DNA of 12,565 bases from Chromatiales bacterium (GTDB taxonomy: Bacteria; Pseudomonadota; Gammaproteobacteria; Chromatiales; Chromatiaceae), in NCBI GenBank assembly GCA_024639625.1, contig JAHEIA010000028.1, positions 1-12,565 of the forward strand, written 5' to 3'. The translations under genes were made by a program, and so were the position numbers. The stretch's first letter is position 1. Every line of letters begins with the position of its first letter. Below the pieces are notes generated by a model, which saw only the letters and a list, made by a program, of their open reading frames with translations, made no database searches and was not told the origin of the DNA. Positions 1-5,208 of this stretch are shown piece by piece.

Positions 1-16
1 TAAGCAGCCGCCGACC

Positions 17-388
17 ATGGCGGGCGGATTGACCGAGAAATGCGCGCGTTGCCCAGGTTCGATCTGTTGCACCTACGTCACGCAACACCTGCGAACTCCC
101 CGATCCAAAGTAGACTTCGAGCACTTGCTGTGGCAGGTGTCTCACCGCAGCGTCGAAGTCTACAAAGACCAGGGCGGCTGGTACCTCCTGGTGCACAGCC
201 CGTGCGAACACCTGGATCCGGCAGGCCGCTGCGCGATCTACACGCAACGCCCCTCGGTCTGCCGCGACTACGACAACCTCTATTGCGAATACGATGACCG
301 AGCCGAGAACGGTTTTTTGCTATATTTCCGAGGATATCAGCAACTCCTCGCGTACTGTAAAAAGCGCTTTCGGACTTGGGGACGTTAG
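17..388 (+). CDS. YkgJ-family cysteine-cluster protein (putative Zn/Fe-binding)
   Basis: A 123-residue protein with the cysteine pattern of the YkgJ (CxxCxxCC) family, proposed to bind zinc or an iron-sulfur cluster. What I see is C9, C12 and the pair C17-C18 at the N-terminus, then C63, C72 in 'RCAIYTQRPSVCR', C82, C90 and a late C114. The 'C-x8-C-x-IY-x2-RP-x2-CR-x-Y' block is the family's hallmark. The biochemical role of the family is unsettled, so none is assigned. The reading frame stays open upstream to the window edge, so the true start could lie outside; ATG at 17 is chosen because the first cysteine motif follows eight residues later, as is usual. No Shine-Dalgarno sequence is visible before it. 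About 100 bp separate it from lpxA on the same strand. Confident of the family, not of the start or function. Confidence 0.82.
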   Translation: MAGGLTEKCARCPGSICCTYVTQHLRTPRSKVDFEHLLWQVSHRSVEVYKDQGGWYLLVHSPCEHLDPAGRCAIYTQRPSVCRDYDNLYCEYDDRAENGFLLYFRGYQQLLAYCKKRFRTWGR

Positions 389-397
389 CCGAACAAC

Positions 398-453
398 ACA
401 ACCGGCGCGCTAGCGGAGCTGCCCGCGCAGGGTTGCCCCTCGAATCCGGTTGT
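398..453 (+). other. Imperfect stem-loop between ykgJ-like gene and lpxA
   Basis: An 8-bp perfect inverted repeat (ACAACCGG at 398-405, CCGGTTGT at 446-453) encloses about 40 bases. An inner GCGCG/CGCGC pairing (405-409 with 424-428) can also form, sharing its first base with the outer arm. No T-run follows, so it does not look like an ordinary intrinsic terminator. It may be a folded leader for lpxA or chance pairing in GC-rich DNA. Confidence 0.3.
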
Positions 454-486
454 TGTCCCTTAGCGTGAGGCGGCAAAGCAACCTTT

Positions 487-1287
487 ATGGCAAGTGAAAT
501 CCATCCCCTGGCAGCCATACATCCCGAGGCACGCATCGGCGAGAACTGTCGCATCGGGCCGTTTTGCTCCATCGGCCCGCACGTTGAGCTCGGAGACGCC
601 TGCCGGCTCCACTCGCATGTCGTCCTGGATGGCAGAACGACCATTGGCCCCGCGTGCGACATCTACCCCTTCGCGAGCATCGGCCTGCAGTCGCAGGATC
701 TGAAATTCAAGCCGGGAAACGTAACCTACACGCATATTGGATCGCATACGATCATCCGCGAGCACGTGACCATCCACAGCGGAACCGAAGACGGCAGCAA
801 CACTGCCATTGGCGATCATTGCGCGCTGCTTGCCCTGAGCCACGTCGGCCACAATTGCCAGGTCGGCCATCACGTCATCCTCAGCCACGGGGCGACCTTG
901 GGCGGTCATGCGGTGATCGAGGACTACTGCAATCTCGGCGGCCTCTCGGCGGTGCATCAGTATGTCCGCATCGGCGAGAACGCGATGCTGGCGGGCATGG
1001 CTCGCTTGGTACAGGACGTGCTGCCGTTCACCATCGCCGAAGGCGCACCGGCGGTCATGCGCAGCATCAACAAGATCGGCATGGGTCGGCGGAACATACC
1101 ACCGCAAGAAATCAACCAGGTGCACAGAGCATTCCGCATCATCTTCAAGAAGGGCCTGCGACTGGAAGAAGCAATCGAACATCTGCACCGGGAGTTTCCC
1201 GAGCACAAGCTGGTAGGCGCGATGATCGATTTCATCCGCCGCTCCGAACGCGGCTTGGCGCGACCACCGTCGTCCCCCACCCGTTAA
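487..1287 (+). CDS. lpxA: LpxA-family acyl-ACP:UDP-GlcNAc O-acyltransferase (divergent)
   Basis: A 266-residue left-handed beta-helix acyltransferase; E. coli LpxA has 262. LpxA catalyses the first step of lipid A synthesis in the cytoplasm, moving an R-3-hydroxyacyl chain from ACP to UDP-GlcNAc. Hexapeptide repeats fill residues 1-185 and a helical C-terminal part follows. Recognisable landmarks are 'QDLK' (D71, E. coli D74), H97 in 'VTIHSGT' (H99), H119 and H122 (H122, catalytic H125), H141 (H144), H157 in 'AVHQ' (H160) and R201-R202 (R204-R205). Position 170, equivalent to the chain-length ruler G173, is Gly, which suggests long acyl chains. Oddities: the 'HDC' after the catalytic His reads 'HNC', and E. 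coli E200 is Ile here. fabZ, lpxD and lpxB are not adjacent. A weak GAGG lies 16 nt before the ATG. It could be a second, specialised copy. Confidence 0.88.
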   Translation: MASEIHPLAAIHPEARIGENCRIGPFCSIGPHVELGDACRLHSHVVLDGRTTIGPACDIYPFASIGLQSQDLKFKPGNVTYTHIGSHTIIREHVTIHSGTEDGSNTAIGDHCALLALSHVGHNCQVGHHVILSHGATLGGHAVIEDYCNLGGLSAVHQYVRIGENAMLAGMARLVQDVLPFTIAEGAPAVMRSINKIGMGRRNIPPQEINQVHRAFRIIFKKGLRLEEAIEHLHREFPEHKLVGAMIDFIRRSERGLARPPSSPTR

Positions 1288-1934
1288 GGCGTGATCTCCG
1301 AGAAGTCGTGGATCGCCGAAAAGTCCCGCACCGCGCGCGGCGGCGACTTCGCGTCCGGCCGGGTTACCGATAACAGCCAGCGGAATCCGTAATCGCGGGC
1401 CGAACGAAGAACGGAAAAGCTGTCATCGACGAACAGGGTGTGCTGCGGGTCAAAGGGCTCGACGGCCTGGAGTTGATGCCAAAAGTGCGGGTCTTCCTTC
1501 GGGCGCCCCAGGTCGTGGGCGCAGATCACGGCGTCGAAATAGCCGGCCAGCCGAGTTCGATCGAGCTTCAGACGCAGGGCCTTCTGGTGGGCATTGGTAA
1601 CCAGCACGGTCCGCTTTCCGCAAGCACGGACCCGCTGCAGAAAATGGGTGACATGCGGGTGCACGGCGATCAGGTGATCCACCTCCTTCTTGAGTAGGGC
1701 AATATCGAGCCCCAACTCCCTGCTCCAGTGGTCGACGCAATACCATTGCATCGTGCCTTCCGTATCCTTGTAACGGGCGCGCAGCGCGTCCTTGGCGTCC
1801 TGCAGCGCCATTCCCCGGGCTTGCGCATAGCGCAAGGGGACGTGCTCGAGCCAGAAGTGGTTGTCGAAATGGAGGTCCAGTAGGGTCCCGTCCATATCGA
1901 GGAACACGGAGCGAATTTCCCGCCAATCGATCAT
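1284..1934 (-). CDS. yrfG: GMP/IMP nucleotidase, HAD family (YrfG)
   Basis: A 216-residue haloacid dehalogenase-type hydrolase that aligns along its length with E. coli YrfG (222 aa), which dephosphorylates GMP and IMP in the cytoplasm. HAD motif I is 'FLDMDGTLLD' with D13 as nucleophile and D15 as acid/base. Motif II is T113 in 'LVTNAH', motif III is K146 in 'GRPKED', and motif IV is D170-D171 in 'LFVDDS'. The YrfG-specific stretches 'FDNHFW' and 'WYCVDHWS' lie in the cap domain. Its stop codon overlaps that of lpxA (TTAA serves both strands). Its start faces the next gene with only 17 bp between. Proximity to nudE recalls the YrfG/NudE neighbourhood of enterobacteria. All catalytic residues are present, so it should be active. 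Confidence 0.9.
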   Translation of the reverse strand: MIDWREIRSVFLDMDGTLLDLHFDNHFWLEHVPLRYAQARGMALQDAKDALRARYKDTEGTMQWYCVDHWSRELGLDIALLKKEVDHLIAVHPHVTHFLQRVRACGKRTVLVTNAHQKALRLKLDRTRLAGYFDAVICAHDLGRPKEDPHFWHQLQAVEPFDPQHTLFVDDSFSVLRSARDYGFRWLLSVTRPDAKSPPRAVRDFSAIHDFSEITP

Positions 1935-1951
1935 GCGCTACAGTAATCCAT
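1935..1951. promoter_or_regulatory. 17-bp divergent gap with near-palindromic -10-like element
   Basis: The start codons of yrfG (minus) and the exported-protein gene (plus) are only 17 bp apart. The gap holds TACAGTA at 1939-1945, which reads TACTGTA on the other strand and so gives a -10-like hexamer in both directions. No good -35 is visible for either, and there is no clear Shine-Dalgarno for either gene. A start from these boxes would give nearly leaderless mRNAs. This is a positional inference only. Confidence 0.25.
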
Positions 1952-2671
1952 ATGTTCGACCGCAAGACAAGCCTGCTCGCGTCTTGCGCCGCGATCGGGT
2001 TGGCTGTTGCGGCGTACACTCGAGCCGAACCGGACGAAAGTTTTCCAGCGGACGATCTGCAGGCCCGAGTAGAATCGGTGAATGAGGGCGAACTGAAGAT
2101 TTTGCCGATCCCGCCGGCCGCACCCAAACACCATCACCGAAATCATATTCGCATCACCGAGCGCAGCTTGTCGGATGGGTGGGTGATGATCGAGCAGTGC
2201 CACGAGCATCTGGATCCGGTCGCCGCGCTACAGATCGTTTATCGCCCGCAATACACCCGCGCTCTGCGCATCCTGAGCAGCCGGGGCATCGCCCAGGCCC
2301 GGGTCGAGGAAAACAGCATCCAACTCGAGGATATCGGACCCGGCGGCGAGCTCTGTGTCTCTCTGCGCAGCAAGGCCCTCGAATTCGAATCACAAAGCCG
2401 CCTCAGCCTGCGCACCGGGCCCTACATGCGCCGCTTTCTCGACGGCTACTATCCGCTGCGGGTGAGCCTCGAGGTGAGCTTTCCCGCCCACCGGCTGCGC
2501 TTCTTGAAAGCGACGCCGGGCGAGCAGCGAGGCGTGCGGTTCCGGGCTCTGCCGGGTAGACTGGAACTCGACCTGTGGTTCGAGGGGATCTTGAACAGCC
2601 GCTTCGAATTCTGCCGCAGCGAAGCAGGAGTCTGCGGCACACCGGCCGCAGGACCGGGTAAGGATCCCTAG
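1952..2671 (+). CDS. Exported protein of unknown function, 5' of nudE
   Basis: I do not recognise this 239-residue protein. It begins with a plausible signal peptide: a charged MFDRK start, a hydrophobic stretch at residues 8-21, and probable cleavage after A25 in 'YTRA-EP'. A formal lipobox 'LASC' ends at C12, but the hydrophobic core lies after it, so signal peptidase I fits better. The mature part has four cysteines: C83 in 'EQCHEH', C135, C221 and C228 (a CX6C pair near the end). It also has a histidine patch, 'KHHHRNH' at 59-65. The rest reads as a mostly beta-rich soluble domain, with no membrane segment or known catalytic motif. Its stop is 4 bp before nudE, and nudE's AAGGA lies inside this gene, so the two are co-translated. 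The tandem thioredoxin three genes on could act on its cysteines, which is inference. Confidence 0.85.
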   Translation: MFDRKTSLLASCAAIGLAVAAYTRAEPDESFPADDLQARVESVNEGELKILPIPPAAPKHHHRNHIRITERSLSDGWVMIEQCHEHLDPVAALQIVYRPQYTRALRILSSRGIAQARVEENSIQLEDIGPGGELCVSLRSKALEFESQSRLSLRTGPYMRRFLDGYYPLRVSLEVSFPAHRLRFLKATPGEQRGVRFRALPGRLELDLWFEGILNSRFEFCRSEAGVCGTPAAGPGKDP

Positions 2672-2675
2672 CGCT

Positions 2676-3221
2676 ATGCCCAAGCAGCCCAGAATCACCG
2701 CTTGCCGGGAACTCGCGCGAAGCCGCATGTTCCGCATCGAAGAGCTCGAAGTATCCTTCGCCAACGGCAGCCGGCGCAGCTTCGAAAGGCTGCGCGGGGA
2801 ATCTCCAGGCTCGGTGCTAATTGTTCCGCTCAAGGATGCGGACACCGTGCTCTTGGTGCGAGAATACGCTGCCGCTGCCGAGCGCTACGAGCTTGGCCTG
2901 CCAAAGGGTAGAATCGAGCCAGGCGAAGAGCCGCTAGGCGCGGCGAACCGTGAGATCATGGAGGAGATCGGCTTTGCTGCAAAGAGGCTGCGTTTGTTGC
3001 GCACCCTGACCGTTGCACCCGGCTACATCCAGCACGAAACCCTGGTGGTGCTGGCGGAGGACCTTTATCCGCAGGCCGCGCGCGGCGACGAGCCGGAGGC
3101 GTTGGAGGTGGTGCCGTGGAGGCTCTCCAAACTAAATGACCTGCTGGCGCAAGCGGATTGCACCGATGCGCGCACCCTGGCCGCGCTTTACCTGACCCGG
3201 TCAGCGCTACTCCGCGAATAG
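2676..3221 (+). CDS. nudE: ADP-compounds hydrolase NudE (Nudix)
   Basis: A 181-residue Nudix hydrolase. NudE of E. coli cleaves ADP-ribose, NADH and diadenosine polyphosphates to AMP plus a second phosphate product, using divalent metal. The Nudix box GX5EX7REUXEEXGU is complete: G78, E84, R92, E93, E96, E97 and G99, within 'GRIEPGEEPLGAANREIMEE'. Upstream strands 'VLIVPL' and 'VLLVREY' followed by 'YELGLPKG' are typical of the ADP-sugar/NudE group, as is the downstream 'LTVAPGYI'. The ribosome-binding site AAGGA (2660-2664) is 11 nt before the ATG, inside the preceding gene. cysQ follows 83 bp later on the same strand. Linkage of nudE with cysQ and yrfG fits the gammaproteobacterial pattern and supports NudE over a generic ADP-ribose pyrophosphatase. 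Confidence 0.91.
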   Translation: MPKQPRITACRELARSRMFRIEELEVSFANGSRRSFERLRGESPGSVLIVPLKDADTVLLVREYAAAAERYELGLPKGRIEPGEEPLGAANREIMEEIGFAAKRLRLLRTLTVAPGYIQHETLVVLAEDLYPQAARGDEPEALEVVPWRLSKLNDLLAQADCTDARTLAALYLTRSALLRE

Positions 3222-3236
3222 GGCAGACTACCGCGA

Positions 3237-3271
3237 CAGGGACATCCCTGGACGGCGGATGGGGCCGTCCC
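3237..3271 (+). other. Tandem, mutually exclusive hairpins between nudE and cysQ
   Basis: Two perfect inverted repeats lie side by side: CAGGGA (3237-3242) with TCCCTG (3245-3250), and GACGGC (3251-3256) with GCCGTC (3264-3269) around a 7-base loop. A third pairing, GGGAC (3239-3243) with GTCCC (3267-3271), would exclude both. There is no T-run after any of them. They sit 34 bp or more before the cysQ ATG, just upstream of its AAGAGA ribosome-binding site (3293-3298). This could be an mRNA processing, stability or switching element, but no known class was recognised. Confidence 0.4.
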
Positions 3272-3304
3272 ACTCGAACCGACCGAAACAACAAGAGATA
3301 TGAC

Positions 3305-4108
3305 ATGATACAAAACCTACCCCCGGTGGAATCCTTGCTCGATCTGGCTCGCAGCGCCGGTGATGCAATCCTCCAAATCTACGAAACCGACTTCGCCGTG
3401 CAGAGCAAATCCGATCAATCACCGCTGACGGCGGCGGATATGGCCTCGCACCGAATCATTGACCAAGGCCTGAGGTCCCTCACCCCCGACATCCCGATCC
3501 TGTCTGAAGAATCCTCCACCGTGCCGTTTGCGGAGCGCCGACAATGGCAAAGATACTGGTTGGTAGACCCGCTCGACGGCACCAAGGAGTTCGTCAAGCG
3601 CAACGGCGAATTCACCGTGAACATCGCCCTGGTGGAGGGCCACACCCCGGTGCTGGGGGTAGTCCATGTACCGGTCAAGGATCTGGTCTATTACGGCGCG
3701 AAAGACCGTGGCGCCTGGCGCAAGGCAGCGCACGCGGATGCCGTGCCGATTCGCGTCTGTCCACAACGCCGCGACCCGGTCCAGGTCGCTGGCAGCCGCT
3801 CCCATGCGGGGGAAAGCTTGCAGAATTTTCTTCGCCGCCTCGGTCCGCATGAGATCGTTAGCATGGGCAGCTCACTGAAATTGTGCCTGGTGGCAGACGG
3901 GACCGCGGATCTGTATCCACGTTTAGGACCGACATCGGAGTGGGACACTGGCGCCGCCCAGGCAGTCGTCGAGGCCGCAGGGGGCCGGGTTACTGATACC
4001 GAACTGCACCCGCTCAGCTACAATACGAAGGAGTCCCTGCTCAATCCTCACTTTCTGGTGTTTGGCGACACCAGCGTCGATTGGGCAAGCTACCTGGCTA
4101 ACGACTGA
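3305..4108 (+). CDS. cysQ: 3'(2'),5'-bisphosphate nucleotidase CysQ
   Basis: A 267-residue member of the inositol monophosphatase/FIG superfamily; E. coli CysQ has 246. CysQ hydrolyses PAP, the by-product of PAPS-dependent sulfate reduction and of phosphopantetheine transfer, to AMP. The metal and catalytic sites are all visible: E68-E69 in 'ILSEES', the signature 'DPLDGTKEF' with D88, D91 and T93, and the second motif 'WDTGAA' with D214. 'DQSPLTAAD' (37-45) is also typical. The frame is open upstream into nudE, but the start at 3305 is preferred: it has AAGAGA seven bases before it and gives the family N-terminus. The thioredoxin gene follows after 23 bp. It acts in the cytoplasm or at the inner membrane face. 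Confidence 0.93.
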   Translation: MIQNLPPVESLLDLARSAGDAILQIYETDFAVQSKSDQSPLTAADMASHRIIDQGLRSLTPDIPILSEESSTVPFAERRQWQRYWLVDPLDGTKEFVKRNGEFTVNIALVEGHTPVLGVVHVPVKDLVYYGAKDRGAWRKAAHADAVPIRVCPQRRDPVQVAGSRSHAGESLQNFLRRLGPHEIVSMGSSLKLCLVADGTADLYPRLGPTSEWDTGAAQAVVEAAGGRVTDTELHPLSYNTKESLLNPHFLVFGDTSVDWASYLAND

Positions 4109-4131
4109 GAACCACTTGCCGAAACCGCCCA

Positions 4132-5166
4132 ATGTCGTACAAATCGCTAGCTACGCTCGCAGGCATCTTGCTCCTGACCGGCATCACCGCCTCCTTCACC
4201 GTGAGCGGAAAGGAGGGTGGTAAAGACGTCTTGGAGTTTGATGACTTTCCTCTGGAAGAACCCATCGGCTACCCGGAATGGTTCAAACGAAGCTTCCTGG
4301 ATCTGCCCGAGGATCTGGCCGAGGCCATCAGCGCGGGCAAAAAGGGCATCGTGGTCTACTTCGGGCAGAAGCGTTGCCCTTACTGCCAGATGCTGCTGGA
4401 AGTAAACTTCGGTCTGTCGGACATTGCGACCTACACGCAACGCAATTTCGACATCATTCCGATCGATATCTGGGGCGTGGACGAGGTTACAGACATGGCG
4501 GGTGAGGTGTTGACCGAGCGTGAGTTCGCGCTTCGCGAGGACACCAACTTCACACCATCGCTGATCTTTTACGACGAACAGGGCGAAGTAGCCCTGCGCT
4601 TGAGGGGCTATTATCCGCCGTACAAGTTTCGCGCCGCCTTGGAGTACGTAGCGGATGACCACTACCGCAGAGAGCGCTTCAGTGAGTATCTGGAAAGAGG
4701 GGACCCCACGCTGACTTTCGAGCCTGGAGATCTGCACGAAGAAGTATTCTTCTCCGCCCCGCCTTACTACCTGGATCGCAGCCGTTTTCCCGCCGACGGG
4801 CCGCTGGCGGTGTTTTTCGAACAGGGGAACTGTCACGCCTGCGACGTGCTGCATACGCAGCCGTTGCGCGAGCCGGCGATCTACCAATTGTTCAATAAGC
4901 TGGAAGCGGTCCAGCTAGACATATGGTCGGACGTCCCGGTAGTGACCCCCGACGGCCGACGCACCACCGCTCAGCAGTGGGCCAAGGACCTGGGCCTGTT
5001 TTACACCCCCTCCATCCTGTTTTTCGACGAACACGGACGAGAGGTCCTCCGGGTCGACTCGGTGATCCGGTTCTATCGGTTGCGCAACGTGCTCAATTAC
5101 GTCAACAACCGGGGCTATCTGGTCGAGCCGAATTACCAGCGCTGGCGCGTCACCAGCGGCTTCTGA
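4132..5166 (+). CDS. Exported tandem thioredoxin-like protein, two CXXC domains
   Basis: A 344-residue protein with an N-terminal hydrophobic signal segment (residues 5-24) and then two thioredoxin-like domains. Domain 1 (about 60-180) has 'VVYFGQKRCPYCQMLL' with C82/C85 and the cis-proline site 'FTPSLIFYDEQG' (P142). Domain 2 (about 205-330) has 'AVFFEQGNCHACDVL' with C234/C237 and 'YTPSILFFDEHG' (P293). The two halves share the same order of elements, including 'DIWG'/'DIWS' after the active site, so an internal duplication is likely. The active sites are the only cysteines in the protein. It resembles SoxW/DsbD-gamma-type periplasmic thioredoxins; a specific redox partner is not known. It lies 23 bp after cysQ with no clear Shine-Dalgarno, probably in the same operon. 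The exact cleavage site is uncertain, and an uncleaved membrane anchor is possible. Confidence 0.88.
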   Translation: MSYKSLATLAGILLLTGITASFTVSGKEGGKDVLEFDDFPLEEPIGYPEWFKRSFLDLPEDLAEAISAGKKGIVVYFGQKRCPYCQMLLEVNFGLSDIATYTQRNFDIIPIDIWGVDEVTDMAGEVLTEREFALREDTNFTPSLIFYDEQGEVALRLRGYYPPYKFRAALEYVADDHYRRERFSEYLERGDPTLTFEPGDLHEEVFFSAPPYYLDRSRFPADGPLAVFFEQGNCHACDVLHTQPLREPAIYQLFNKLEAVQLDIWSDVPVVTPDGRRTTAQQWAKDLGLFYTPSILFFDEHGREVLRVDSVIRFYRLRNVLNYVNNRGYLVEPNYQRWRVTSGF

Positions 5167-5174
5167 ACACCCGG

Positions 5175-5187
5175 GGAGCGCGGCTCC
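5175..5187. terminator. Short hairpin between convergent trx-like gene and hypF
   Basis: GGAGC (5175-5179), a 3-base loop and GCTCC (5183-5187) lie in the 42-bp gap between two converging genes. The position suits a two-way terminator, but the stem is only 5 bp and neither strand has a T-run, so this is weak. Confidence 0.2.
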
Positions 5188-5208
5188 GCCTGCGTGCGAA
5201 ACTGCGGC

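Noticed and set aside
460-1206. Minus-strand frame opposite lpxA
   Set aside because: Shadow of lpxA in a high-GC sequence; no motif and no ribosome-binding site.
1976-1987. Lipobox (LASC) in the exported protein
   Set aside because: The Cys is at residue 12 and the hydrophobic core follows it rather than preceding it, so a normal signal peptide is more likely.
3158-3304. N-terminal extension of cysQ into nudE
   Set aside because: The frame is open back to an ATG at 3158, but the extra 49 residues overlap nudE, resemble no CysQ, and the ATG at 3305 has a ribosome-binding site and the family N-terminus.
5167-5208. Canonical intrinsic terminator between the thioredoxin gene and hypF
   Set aside because: Only a 5-bp stem with no T-run on either strand; kept as a weak feature, not as a firm call.
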